Positions 22,201 through 32,906 of a stretch of 64,000 bases of DNA are shown here, piece after piece (the stretch's first letter is position 1; each line of letters starts with the position of its first letter). This DNA comes from Closterium sp. Naga37s-1 (taxonomy: Eukaryota; Streptophyta; Zygnematophyceae; Desmidiales; Closteriaceae): NCBI GenBank assembly GCA_947471745.1, contig CANJKZ010000425.1, positions 1,406,501-1,470,500 of the forward strand. The letters run 5' to 3'. A program made the position numbers and the translations under genes. Under the pieces are notes generated by a model. That model saw nothing but the letters and a program-made list of their open reading frames with translations. It did not search any database and had not been told where the DNA came from.

Positions 22201-25200
22201 CTCTTCTACCCCTCCTTCCCGCCCCCTCCCTCCCCCTCCGCCCTCCCGCTCATCCCCTCCCGCTCATCCCCTCCCAGCTTCCCCCCTCCCAGCTTTCTCC
22301 CCCCCCCAGCTTCCCCCCTCCCAGCTTCCTGCAGATGCGCACAGTGAGAGCGATGGAGGTAAAGCTCATGGAGGGCTTTCCCACACATCGTGATGTCCAC
22401 CACCCCTTTTTTCAACCCATCCGCTGCTCTCTCCCTCCTCCCCCCCCCCCCCCCCCCCCACCCCAACCCCCACCTCGCAGGTACCTGCGAATGCGCACGG
22501 TGGGGGTGGTGGAGGTGAAGCTGGTGGAGGGCATAATGTCACATTCTGAGCCCCACTGCTTATTCCTGATTTTTTCCCCTTCCATGCGCTCGCTCCCGCC
22601 CCACCCCCTCGCCCCCCCCCCCCCCTTGCAGGTACCTGCACATGCGCACGGTGGGGGTGGTGAAGGTGAAGCGGGTGGAGGGCATTATGTCACATCTTGA
22701 ACCCCACCGCACCGCTTATTCCTATTCCCTCCGCTTCCACACGCCCCCGCCTTCCCCCCCGCCCCCTTCCTCCTTTTGCAGGTACCTGCAGATGCGCACG
22801 GTGGGCGTGGTGGAGGTGAAGCTGGTGGAGGGGAAGGACCTCGTGAACCTGTCGCTGCTCGGCACCATCGACCCCTACATCCCATGCATGGTGGGGGAGG
22901 TGGAGGTGACACTGGTGGAGAACTTTCCCACACATCCTGATCTCCACCACCCCTTATCCTGCAACCCATCCGCTGCACTCTCCCACCTCCTCCCCCGCCC
23001 CCTACCTCCACCCCCCAGGTACCTACAGATGCGCACGGTGGGCGTGGTGGAGGTGAAGCTGGTGGAGGGGAAGGACCTCGTGAACCTGTCACTGCTCGGC
23101 ACCATCGACCCCTATGCCACGCTCTTCGTGCGCCCCATCCCCGCCCGCACCCGCCGCAGCCGCACCATAGTGAGTGAACCTGCACGGAAGCACTTTGAAT
23201 CCCCCATGATTCTGCCCCATGAGTACTTCTCTATGTGCTCCGAGTCTCAACTTTCCTTTACAGCGGCACCCCTGACCCCATCCAACCATTGTCGAAATTC
23301 GATCCACTTGTTGTTGGGGTGGAAGTTGGAGGAGCAAATAACATGGAGGCACAGAGTGCACATCTGGCTTTAAGGTGCTGGGACTCTGGGAGCACAGATA
23401 CACAGGGCCGCAGAGAATCATGCATCTCCTCTCTCCCGTTTCTTTTCCCCCTCCCTTGCTTGCACTGGCAGGCCAACTTGGTGAACCCGCTGTGGAACCA
23501 CTCCTTTGAGTTCACCTTGGAGGACCGTGAGAGGCACGGAAGGCCACAAGCACTGATGTCCCTTGCATCTCCCCTTTCCTTGCCTTTGCTCGCTTGTGCC
23601 GCCAGGCCAACTCGGTGAACCCGCTGTGGAACCACTCCTTTGAGTTCACGGTGGAGGACGCCGAGACACAGAGGCTCGTCATCAAGGTGAGGGTGCAATC
23701 TGTAAAAGGTGTCAAAGATGGAGCTTCAAGTCAAGGGAGAATCAGTTTGATGAGAGTTGAGATTAAGGTGTGCCCTATGCCTGTCTGTCTGATGTTTGCC
23801 CTCCCACTTGCCAATTTACTCAATTTCTTGCTCTACCAGCTCTCCCTGCTGCATGCGTGAGTTTTGGGATGACCAAGAGCTGACTGCATGGCAGGCAGAG
23901 CAGACGAAAGAGGTTACGAGGCGCCGCTTTCCCCAATCTTGGCCTGAAAGGGGTACGAGACACCACATGGTTCACTCACACCATGTTTTCTTCTCCCCGC
24001 ACCCCCCCCCCCCCCCCCCCTCCCCCCCTCCCGCACGCCTCGCTATCAGGTGTGGGACGACCAGGAGCTGACAGCGTCACTGCCCGTGGGGCAGGCGGCC
24101 ATTGTACTGGCGGACCTGCCTCCACTGAAGCTGGTGGACCGGTGGGTGCCCGTTGTGAAGGACGTGGACGACCCCAAGGCTGACACCCGCCCCCGCGGCT
24201 CGGTGCGTTTGGTGCTGCCATGAGGTAAAGGGCATCTCATGACATAGCATGCAATGCTAACCCATGACATGGCATGCCATGTGATTGCTGCTAGCGCTGG
24301 AGGACCGGTGGGTGCCTGTGGTGAAGGACATGGACGACCCCAGGGCTGACACCCGCCCCCGCGGCTCTGTACGTCTCTTGCTACCATGAGGTAGCAGATT
24401 GAATGTCATGAGATAGCATGCCGCGAGATAACAGCCAAAGCAGCGCTGACGCTGGAGGACCGGTGGGTGCCCGTTGTGAAGGACGTGGACGACCCCATCA
24501 GCCCATCAGCCATCAGCCATCAGCCATCAGCCAATCAGCCAATCAGCCATCAGCCCATCAGCCCATCAGCCCATCAGCCATCAGCCATCAGCCATCAGCC
24601 ATCAGCCCATCAGCCATCAGCCATCAGCCATCAGCCATCAGCCCATCAGCCCATCAGCCCATCAGCCCATCAGCCCATCAGCCAATCAGCCAATCAGCCA
24701 ATCAGCCATCAGCCATCAGCCCATCAGCCATCAGCCATCAGCCATCAGCCATCAGTCCATCAGCCCATCAGCCATCAGCCAATCAGCCAATCACCCATCA
24801 GCCCATCAGCCCATCAGCCCATCAGCCATCAGCCATCAGCCATCAGCCATCAGCCCATCAGCCATCAGCCATCAGCCATCAGCCATCAGCCCATCAGCCC
24901 ATCAGCCCATCAGCCCATCAGCCCATCAGCCCATCAGCCAATCAGCCAATCAGCCAATCAGCCCATCAGCCAATCAGCCAATCAGCCAATCAGCCAATCA
25001 GCCAATCAGCCCATCAGCCCATCAGCCCATCAGCCCATCAGCCCATCAGCCCATCAGCCCATCAGCCCATCAGCCCATCAGCCCATCAGCCATCAGCCAT
25101 CAGCCATCAGCCCATCAGCCCATCAGCCCATCAGCCATCAGCCCTGTGGACGAGACCTGGGTGCTGCTCGTCCCTTCGGCCGTTGAGTCAACTCAAGTCC

Positions 25201-27510
25201 CATTCCCCACTCTCCCCCTTCCCCCCCTCCTTCACTCTCAGCTGCATATGGAGCTGCTATACCGCCCTGTGGACGAGAACGGGGTGCTGCTCGTCCCTTC
25301 GGCCGTTGAGTCGCCTCAAAACATTCCTTCTCCTCCACTCTCCATGCTCCCCACCCCACTCTTTCAGCTGCATCTGGGGCTGCTATACCGCCCTGTGGAC
25401 GAGAACGGGGTGCTGCTCGCCCCGGTTTTTTAGTCGACTCAGAACGTTCCTTCTCCTTCACTCTCTCCCCCCTTCTCATCTCTCAGTTGCATCTGGAGCT
25501 GCTGTACCGCCCTGTGGACGAGAACGGGTTGCTGCTCGCCCCGGCCTATTTCACCCCGCCAGCGCCCAAGACGCTCCAGGAAGCAACAGCAGCAGCCAAC
25601 GCCGCAGAGGCACGGAAAACGCGGCAGGCAGGCGTGGGGTTCCTCAGCCCAATCAAGGCGCAGCAGCAGGAGGAGGGCGAAGGGGGGGGTGATGTGCCGG
25701 CGATTGCTCTGGGTGGGGATCTAGGGGGGGTGGGGGTGGAGGACGGGGAGACCAAGTACATGAGAGGCGTGCTGCAGGTGGCACTGCTGTCAGGGCGAGA
25801 GCTCATGGCGTGCGATATGAATGGGCTCAGTGACCCGTTCGCTGTGCTCGAGGTAAGCATGCTGCTGCTGTGTTCCGAGGGTGTGGGAAGAGCTTTGAGG
25901 GGCCTTAGAGGTGTGCTTCAAGGGCACGTCACTATCTTCTCACATGATATTTGCAGTAGCTGGGAGGGCAGAGGAGGAAGTCGTGTGTGGTGAAGAAGAC
26001 GCTCACGTCACGCCCCTCACTACCTTCTCGTATGATCTCTGCTCTCTCACGCCTCTCCCACACTCCTGCCTGCAGCTGCAGCTGGGATGGAAGGGGAGGA
26101 AGTCGCGTGTGGCAAAGAAACCCCTCTTTCTCACATGATCTCCGCTCTCCCTCGCCTTGCTTTTTCCCGACCCCTGTGTGCACCTACTGCAGTTGCAGCT
26201 GGGAGGGCAGAGGAGGAAGTCACGGGTGGTGAGGAAGACCCTCAAGTCACATCCCTCACTGCCTTCTCAAATGATCTCTGCTCTCTCACTCCCATCTCTC
26301 CCAACCGCTTTGCACGCCTGCAGCTGCAGCTGGGAGGGCAGAGGAGGAAGTCGCGAGTGGTGAAGAAGACGCTGGAGCCGGAGTGGAATGAGAACTTTGA
26401 GTTCCTGGTGGAGGACGGCAAGCATGACATGCTCGTCGTGGCGCTGTTTGACCACGACCTGCTGGGCAAGAAGGTAGGCCTCTCTCATCAGGAAGGGCTT
26501 GCTGTTAGGTCGCGTGTCAAATTGCAACAGCCAACTTTGAGTTCCTGGTGGAGGACGGCAAGCACGACATGCTCGTGGTTGCCCTGTTTGACCACGACCT
26601 GCTGGGCAAGAAGGTGAGAGCTCCTCGTAACTCGCTGTTACTTGGTGCGTCAAAGGGTGTGCTCTGAGGCACCGTGCAGCGACTGGGGGAGAATGGCAAG
26701 CACGCCATGCTGGTGGTGGTGGGGCTGTTCGACGGCGACCTGCTGGGCAAAGAGGTCAGTGAGAGTTCCCTTGTAGCGCGTTGTTGGCTAGCGGCCGTAC
26801 ATCGAACGTGTGGTCTGCGGCACCTTTCACTTGCTTGCCAGCTGTGAGTTCCCTGGTGGAGGACGGCAAACACGACATGCTGGTGGTGGGGCTGTTCGAC
26901 CGCGACCTGCTCGGCAAGAAGGTGGGCTTCCCTTGTATTGTAACGCGTTGCTGGTGAGTAAGGGGTGTGATTAAGTAAGGTTTGAGGATCTGTCACGGCC
27001 CTGGTGGAGGACGGCAAGCATGGCATGCTCGTGGTATGGCTGTACGGCCGCGACCTGCTGGGGAAGAAGGTAGCAGTCGCCTGCAATGACCTGCAGTTTG
27101 TATGCATGTAAGCTATGAAGTAGTAATAAATTTGGCATGGCTGGCAAGATAGTCAGTACAGTACGTGGGGGCTGGTCGTGATGCATGGATTGCTGAGCTG
27201 AGTTGTGGACTGTCTTAGGGTTTAGGGTTTTGGGGTTTCTGGTTTAGGGTATGCTTATGGTATGCTTTGAAGGGGCTACTGGGTAGAGTAGACGTACCCA
27301 CTGGTTGCTGACAAAAATCCCCAATAACACTTGCTTTGTTTTTTCCATAATACATTACTTGTTGTCCCATGTTTGCAGGATAACATGGGTCGGTTGGGAG
27401 TGAGTTTGACGAGAGTAATGATGGAAGGGCATCTTGAAAACGAGTTCCAACTAATGGATGTGCCTCATGGATGGTTAAAGCTGAAGCTAACATGGAAGCC
27501 TGTACCATAG
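19225..27510 (+). CDS. Synaptotagmin (TM-SMP-C2A-C2B)
   Basis: Complete plant-type SYT, about 612 aa, which tethers ER to plasma membrane. Fourteen exons join in phase: 19225-19329, 19408-19557, 19711-19761, 20019-20139, 20906-21027, 21253-21354, 21520-21594, 21998-22077, 23019-23169, 23606-23686, 24050-24202, 25487-25852, 26324-26473, 27379-27510. Residues 1-30 (MGFYPSIFFGFVTGIVVLAG) form the N-terminal membrane anchor. SMP spans about 85-265 (VEWINYFLRELWPKL ... DSLVWPVRHVIPIVPG). C2A is about 270-397 (VEVKLVEGKDLVNLSLLGTI). C2B is about 485-612, with the calcium-type loops DMNGLSDPF and FDHDLLGKK. C2A loop 1 lacks a clear first Asp, so calcium binding there is doubtful. The ~90-residue linker between C2A and C2B (exon 12) is low-complexity. 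Nearly every intron carries exon echoes. Confidence 0.93.
20205..20905 (+). repeat. Echoes of SMP-domain exons
   Basis: At 20213-20282 lies a second copy of the end of exon 4 (PPMISSLKLTKFNLGRLAPQ), donor included. Three copies of the start of exon 5 (GIDVVETRAGEVVLHV) follow at about 20535, 20652 and 20764, each after a cytosine-rich AG acceptor. The full exon is at 20906. Two of the three differ from it at the same codon (Ala-Gly against Ala-Asp). Confidence 0.9.
21355..21450 (+). repeat. Palindrome followed by an exon-6 echo
   Basis: Just after the exon-6 donor, the perfect palindrome TTTGAGAATTCTCAAA (21390-21405) is followed at once by a copy of an internal part of exon 6 (TCCATTCCCACCATCCCATG against TCATCCCCACCATCCCATG at 21302). 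The echo starts at the palindrome. Confidence 0.8.
22327..23018 (+). repeat. Four echoes of the C2A strand-1 exon
   Basis: Partial copies of YLQMRTVGVVEVKLVEG begin at about 22327, 22481, 22629 and 22781, before the full exon at 23019. The copy at 22781 is longest, reaching LLGTIDPY. Each lies behind a cytosine-rich tract and AG. A further piece (EVEVTLVENFPTHPDLHH) at about 22893-22945 resembles an echo of an echo. Divergence is highest in the first copy. Confidence 0.9.
23471..23530 (+). repeat. Echo of ANLVNPLWNHSFEFTLED
   Basis: A partial copy of exon 10 (real exon at 23606, ANSVNPLWNHSFEFTVED), with its own AG acceptor and 135 bp upstream. It is truncated before AETQRLVIK. Confidence 0.85.
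24290..24497 (+). repeat. Two echoes of the C2A terminal exon
   Basis: Copies of DRWVPVVKDVDDPKADTRPR start at about 24298 (full to the donor and beyond) and about 24450. The second stops after GACGACCCCAT, where the ATCAGCC array begins. Confidence 0.85.
24495..25142. repeat. 650-bp ATCAGCC-type microsatellite
   Basis: Over 80 tandem copies of a 7-9-bp unit in three interleaved variants (CATCAGC, CCATCAGC, CAATCAGC) with visible higher-order blocks. It lies between an exon echo of C2A and echoes of the next exon. The overlapping His/Gln/Ser ORFs are repeat by-products. Confidence 0.97.
25143..25443 (+). repeat. Echoes of exon 12 start, each ended by a palindrome
   Basis: Three copies of the segment encoding LHLELLYRPVDENGVLL (about 25143, 25240 and 25371) stop immediately before TTGAGTCAACTCAA (25183-25196), TTGAGTCGCCTCAA (25306-25319) and TTTTTTAGTCGACTCAGA (25426-25443). 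The real exon at 25487 continues uninterrupted into LLLAPAYFTPP. The first copy lacks its beginning. Clearest case of the palindrome marking the echo boundary. Confidence 0.92.
25925..26323 (+). repeat. Echoes of exon 13 start
   Basis: Three diverged copies of LQLGGQRRKSRVVKKTL (about 25960, 26073 and 26195) precede the real exon at 26324. Each shows an acceptor and then drifts into intron-like sequence. The nearest copy is the most similar. Confidence 0.85.
26530..27072 (+). repeat. Four echoes of exon 13 end
   Basis: Copies of FLVEDGKHDMLVVALFDHDL plus donor lie at about 26536-26613, 26690-26753, 26850-26922 and 26998-27069. They become less similar with distance downstream. Together with the upstream set, both edges of exon 13 have been copied outward. 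Confidence 0.9.
27216..27252 (+). repeat. Short interstitial TTTAGGG tract
   Basis: Two or three degenerate copies of the plant-type telomere motif (CTTAGGGTTTAGGG, later GGTTTAGGGT). Too short to be a telomere remnant of consequence. It is intronic, in the last synaptotagmin intron. Confidence 0.6.
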
Positions 27511-28570
27511 ACTGTAAGGGGACTCAGATCAACGACTTGACTAATAAGGAGTTGTATTGTAAGGAAGAATAACTTAGTGGTCTCAAATTTACGTATAGGA
27601 GCTTAGTGTCTACTATATAGGGTACTGAAGTATTGCTTGGATTGAAGTTCATTGCATTTAGAATTTATCATGACTTCCAGTGGGTAATGGATTGTACCGT
27701 GATTTCCAGTCGGATGCACCGTGTCGCGGTATTTCCAACAATTCACCTGTCCAAATTCGACCGCCCTCGCAAGTCACCCGTGCATTCAGCGATTTGTGCG
27801 TACGATGACACCCTGGTGTTACACGCCTGCAAATAACTTCTTTGCGATAGGACGAAGAAATTTAGCGACGACTGGAATCCAGCCAATTTGAAAGGCATCT
27901 TTTCGGACTTGCTGCGCTGGCGCGCTTTGGTGACCCGGTTGCTGCACAGTTACGAGTCGCTTCCAGAAATCTCTTCCGAATTTTGAGTCGCAGACTCTTC
28001 GTCACATCAGATGCCAGCCGCTGCGATGCTCAGTTCGTTGTCGCTTCCATCATCTGACCATCCATCGACCTCGCAAATTCGTAATTCTATCAACAATCCA
28101 TCGCAAAGTTCGTCGGTAGATTTTCGTACTGAAGTGCTGTGCATAAAAAGGCCCTCAGATCGTTATCACGGGTCAGTCAGACGTGAGATTTTGGTACAAG
28201 TTGCTCCATAACTCGGTAGTTGTGTCCGCTGCTACATGTTCTATTGTTTTAGGACCGGAGTGATCAGCCCATGTTTCACGAATTTAATCCTGTAACGCAA
28301 TCTGATAAAGGAGCCGCAACGCCACCAGATAACGAGCAGTGGAAACAGTGGTGGGTGGATTAAATACAGTTATTGAAGTGCGTGCTGACATGGCGTATCA
28401 AGGACCTCCTGTCACAGCACCGCCCAATCAAGGTGTGACGCGTGTTGCATCTGCAGCAGCACTTTATCGCTTGGTTCAAATGCTGTGGTTGTTTTCTATC
28501 CAGAACCAGCCTTTACTAGGCTGAGAAACACTCCTCTGGACGCTACTAATCCGTTGCACACGCATCTGCA
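27511..28570. other. Intergenic, no supported gene
   Basis: AT-richer sequence after the synaptotagmin stop. Short ORFs (for example from 28011) show no family resemblance. I see no RNA gene. Confidence 0.5.
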
Positions 28571-28571
28571 G

Positions 28572-28798
28572 GCTATCAATTCTGTCGCGACGGCCATCCG
28601 TCTCCGCCTGACTGCGCGTCGCCCAAAGAAGCATTCACGAACCCCCTCAGCCTCAGCCGCAGCAGCAGCAACGGCAGCGGCAGCGGCGCGGGGCACTACT
28701 ACCACTACTACCAGTGCGACTCGCCGCCGCCGTGCAGCGGCGTGATCGTGACGAACAAGGACGCCAGCGTCTACGACAACTGCTGCGTCGCGCTGTAA
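28572..28798 (+). CDS. Orphan Cys-rich terminal exon candidate
   Basis: After a CAG acceptor, a frame is open for about 75 codons to a TAA. It begins YQFCRDGHPSPPDCASPKEA and ends GVIVTNKDASVYDNCCVAL, with a Gly/Ser/Tyr-rich middle (GSGSGAGHYYHYYQCDSPPP). Six cysteines and codon use look protein-like. The frame has a stop upstream (28547) and no ATG, so it could only be a spliced last exon, perhaps of a small secreted Cys-rich protein. No matching upstream exon was found and the family is not recognised. Confidence 0.3.
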
Positions 28799-29998
28799 GC
28801 TTATGAATTGATACGACGCTTGTTACTCCGTTTGTAATTGTGAGTGTAGTCGAGGGAGGTTGTTCATGGCTGACGCGTGTCTCTGCTTCGTTGTTGCTGC
28901 AGAGTATCGGTGCTCTGCTGCTGCTGGGTAATAGACGGCTTCGTCTGACCATCATTCGTTTGAACTCCCGTCGCCTGACCGCCTTCGTGTGAGCTGATCT
29001 CGCAACTTCCAGTCGCGCAACGGAAAAAATTCTGGTCCGCGACCTGTGGACTCTCAAACAAAAAAATTGCCGCTGATGCTATCTGCGTCCCTTTCTTCCT
29101 GGTCGCTATAAGGTTTTTGAATAAACAGAATGCTCGGGTATGGTCTTGTGAAATTGCCTCCTTTGTACCACCATAAGCGAGTGTCATCACAACTTTGAAG
29201 GGTACATAGAACAAGAGCCATGGCCTTCAACAAACGGTAAGAAACAGCATGAAAATCATGAACAGGTAGAGAGATACCGTACCCTCCTCTACACAAGACC
29301 CAATGTCAAAATTGCCCTAGGGTTCCTATTTTAGCGACTACCATTACCCTCAAGAGAAGGAAAACGTCCACCTTTCTGACACCATCACCCAGGCAGGCAG
29401 AGACACAACACTTGCCACACGGGTTCTCCTATTCCTGAACAATCCATCCCCCGCAGCAGCAGTGCATTCCTTAACACGCATCACAGGCATAAGCCCCTCA
29501 GAGCTTTCCCAGCACATCACTCAGTGCATTGGCAATGCTTCCCCAACCCTCACCAGCTGCATCGGAGCTTTCCCCATCCAACCTCAACCAACCCCCCAGC
29601 GCCTTGTCGCTCTGTTCGCTCCATGTGTCCTGTCCTTTCCAAGTACCACCTGCCACTGCAATCCATGCACGCCGCCAGCAGCATTGCTACATGCACCGTG
29701 AGCGGTGGGGAGACGATCCTGTTGTCAACACCTGTAGGTCACCCCTCCGCAGAGGGAGCTCCCGCTTCCCCTATCTCCCTCTCCCTCCCCACCCGCCTCC
29801 ATCCCATGCAGTATTGGGTCGCCCTGCTCCCCAGCTAGTGAAGTGTGTGGCATGGCGTGCCCGCCTCATGCCTTTTTTTAGGCGACTCAAGAAGTGTCCC
29901 CGTTATGCCATGCCATAGTCACGCAGAGCCAAGTACGGTACTCTGCTCATCCAATCCCTTCCCATTTGTCTCATGCAAGAAGCCATGCACCAATACAG
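28799..29998. other. Intergenic, no supported gene
   Basis: No convincing coding frame. A degenerate junction palindrome (TTTTTTTAGGCGACTCAAG) lies near 29874-29892, close to the 3' end of the metallo-beta-lactamase gene. Confidence 0.45.
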
Positions 29999-30078
29999 CT
30001 ATGCACGCTCCCCTCCCTAGTGGCTCCGCAGCAGCAGCGCCTCCTCCCCCGCCACCACGTGCTGCAGCATCGCATCCC
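29999..30078 (-). repeat. Echo of the metallo-beta-lactamase C-terminus
   Basis: A copy of the last codons (ERDAMLQHVVAGEEALLLRS) lies 130 bp beyond the real stop, in the 3' flank. It ends in its own stop. The flank CTCATGCACCTCCCC is also repeated. Confidence 0.85.
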
Positions 30079-30144
30079 TCTCCTCCTTGCTGGCCCACAA
30101 GCACACAAGCGCACTCATGCACCTCCCCCACCCCCCCCACCTCC

Positions 30145-32906
30145 CTAGTGGCCCCGCAGCAGCAGCGCCTCCTCCCCCGCCACCACGTGCTGCAGCATCG
30201 CATCCCTCTCCTCCTCACTCTCAAAGTGGAACCTCCGCCCGTGGCCTGAGGGACGCACGCAGGGACGACAGGGACACGGGCAGGGACGAGCGGGAGGGGG
30301 TGGTGGGGAAGTGAAGATCAGGATTGAGTGCGAGCAGGAAAGGGGGCAAGGAGAGACGAGAGGTGAAACGGGCAGGGAGGAGAATGGGCGGGCAGTGGGG
30401 AGAGAGGAATGAGATTGAAGCCAGAGTGAGAGCAGAGCAGGGGAGAGGAATTGACAGTCTTTCGCCCATCCCAAGGCGGCCGGCTCTGCTGCACAAAATG
30501 ATGCTAATCCCTCACACCGTCACACCTGGCAGCACCGCGCCTCACCTGGCAGCAGCCAGCGGAAGGGCAGCCCCACCAGCTTCTTGGTGCTCTGAACTTG
30601 CACCGGCACTGCAAGGGTAGTAGTGCGTGTGGCAGGGGGCAAGGGGCAGGCGGCACGGAGGAGCAGAGGATAGGGTATACATATTTTTAAGCAATTCAAT
30701 TCTGGGTACACGAGACAAGGGAAAAGAGACAAGGAGCAAGCGACAAAGGGCAAGGGGCAAGGGGCAAGGGGCACAAGGCACACGAGCGCAAAGTGCATCC
30801 GCAGGGAAAGAGAGAGTGCTCTCGCCGAATTCTTTTCACTGCAATCCCTTCGTTTTATCAGGGAGACGGCACGGCTTTTTTATTCCGTTTGACCTGAGTT
30901 GACTCACCCGAGTACCAGTTGACTCGTCTCATAATGGAAAGGCTTTCCGTATTAGGAGCGTACGCCAGATGGTCCCCTGAGAAGAGCGCCCCTCCGTGCG
31001 CCTTATACAGCACACTCACGGAGCCCTGCGCGCAGAGCGACGGGTGGGGGGTGGGGGAGGGTGCGAGTGAATACGCGTGTGAGGTTCGACCCCAGGCAGC
31101 AGGAACTCCACTTGCAGTTCAACTGAGAAGCCACCGCCACCAGTAGACCTGACACTGAGAAGTCGCTGAGGTGAGGTAGACCTGAATCTCCACCTCAGCC
31201 CGTGTGTGCCCTCACCTCCGTGTGGCCGGGGGTGCACATGTTCTTGAAGGTCCCACCCCAGGCACCAACGGATTCTTGAGGCTCCTCGCAAGTCAACGTC
31301 ACGCTCACCCTCCCACGTGTTGCCTCACCCACGTGTGGCCTCACCCACGTGTGGCCTCACCCACGTGTGGCCGGGTGAATATGATCCTGAGATCCGACCC
31401 CAGGCACCAGGGGCCCGCGCCGTCCAACAGCGACGGCTGCGCCGGCACTTCCCACCGCCACCACTCGGCCTGAACCACCACCATTCGCTTCTCAACTCAC
31501 CTCCGTGTGCCCGGGAGTTCAAATAAATTTGAGGTCGGACCCAAGGCACCAGGGCCCCATGCCGTCGAGTGGCATCTCCACGTCGGTCGTGTCGGGCTGC
31601 ACCTCCACGTGGGTCAGTGCCGCAGCACATCCACGTCGCACTACCCACTTCAACCGTGCCCCACCCATTTCAACCGCGCACTACCCAGTTGCATAAGAGC
31701 GCTCACCTCGGTGTGACCGGGGGTGAAAATGATCTTGAGGTCCGACCCAAGACACCACGGCCCCGTGCCGTCGAGTGGCATCTCCACGTCGGTCGTGTCG
31801 GGCTGCACCTCCAGCGCGTGGAGGACACGCTCCGCCTTGAACCGCGCCGCCCACCGCGCGTGGTCCGCCACGTCATCGCGGTGCGTGAGCACGATGTAGC
31901 GCACGCCGCCCATGCGCGCGAGCGTCTCCGCCAGGTGCTCCGAGTAGCGCGGGCAGTCCACCATCACGTTCCCCGCCGCGCGCTGGATGAAGTAGGAGGA
32001 GGCGCCACGGGGGAGGGGGGAAGGAGGGAGAGAGGGAATGAGGGAGAGAGAAGATGAGGAAGTGAGGAGAAACGGCAAAGGAGATATGAGGGAACGGCAA
32101 AGAGCGGGAGTAAGAGGCGGCACCGCAATGCACCGACCTGGATGAAGTAGGAGGCGGCGCCGAAGGACTTGCGTGAGTGGTAGCCGCAGTGGAACACGCC
32201 GGGCAACGCCGCCGCGTCGATGGGCAGCGGGAACGCGTCGCGCGCCCGCGGCACGAGCGATAGCGAGTCGCGCGAGTGGATGGAGGCCGTCGGGCACGAT
32301 AGCAGCGCCTGCGGGGGGGGGGAAACGGGGGGGAAAGCGGAGAGGGGAAAGGGACGAGGGAGGAATAGGTGGCGACATGGCATGTGTCACGAGCCGAGGC
32401 CGTTCGGCAATTTTGACACCAGAATTCCGTGATATGTTCCCCATGCTTTCATCGTTCATTATTCATCCTTCGCCGTTCAACGCTCGTCGTTCGTTCGTCC
32501 TGCTCGCTAGAACCCTTCCGCGTACCTGGAGCGCCTTGACGGCAGTGGCCTCGTCGCCAGGCTGTGCGAACACGGCGGACTGCGACCCGACCTTGGCGAA
32601 CACTTCGGGCGCCATCCAACGGCACACGTCGCAGTTGATGCACGTGTGGTCCACGTAAAAGTCACCCGCCACGTTCTCGCCACGTGGCGCCCTCGCGCCG
32701 CCCACGCGCTCCCCCACTTGCTGAGCCTGCGCCTCGACCTTGAAACCCGTGATTCGCGGAGCCGCTGACGTGGAAGGGATTGCCAAAGAGGATTGTGACC
32801 AGCCGGCGCTGTCACTCCAGCTGACGGCGCCGCCCCGCCGTGCCGTCAGCGGCGGCGCCACTCGCAAGCCGCCAGCGGCGCAGCAAGCCGCGAAAGCTGC
32901 AGCCAT
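30145..32906 (-). CDS. Ferredoxin-like/metallo-beta-lactamase fusion, plastid-targeted
   Basis: Six exons join in phase (32526-32906, 32138-32308, 31707-31982, 30908-31025, 30546-30608, 30145-30245), giving about 369 aa. The N-terminus (MAAAFAACCAAGGLRVAPPL, Ser/Arg/Ala-rich) looks like a chloroplast transit peptide. Next comes a ferredoxin-type segment (VDHTCINCDVCRWMAPEVF) with C-x2-C-x2-C. The metallo-beta-lactamase fold shows its ligands in order: LTHRDDVADHARW, FTPGHTEGSVSVLY, LFSGDHLAY and LLPGHGRRFHF. The fusion is known in plants and algae; its substrate is not known to me. Between exons 3 and 4 lie three decayed echoes of the exon 3 end. Confidence 0.9.
31210..31660 (-). repeat. Three echoes of the GPWCLGSDLKIIFTPGHTE exon end
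   Basis: Copies of the segment ending at 31707 lie at about 31500-31612, 31365-31440 and 31215-31280, in order of increasing decay away from the real exon. The first is nearly identical to the real exon apart from a lost codon frame near IYLNS. All include the donor region (CCNCGGTCACACCGAGGTGAG type). Confidence 0.85.
31988..32010 (-). repeat. SSYFIQ duplication at an acceptor
   Basis: The last coding bases of exon 2 (GCCTCCTACTTCATCCAG) are repeated directly before exon 3, where they serve as the pyrimidine tract and AG acceptor. A coding end has become a 3' splice site. Confidence 0.6.

Noticed and set aside
24418..25692. His/Gln/Ser-rich ORF of 424 residues
   Set aside because: It is a by-product of the ATCAGCC array. 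The true synaptotagmin exons on either side use donor 24203 and acceptor 25487.
27216..27252. Telomere or subtelomere boundary
   Set aside because: Only two or three degenerate TTTAGGG units, and inside an intron of an intact gene.
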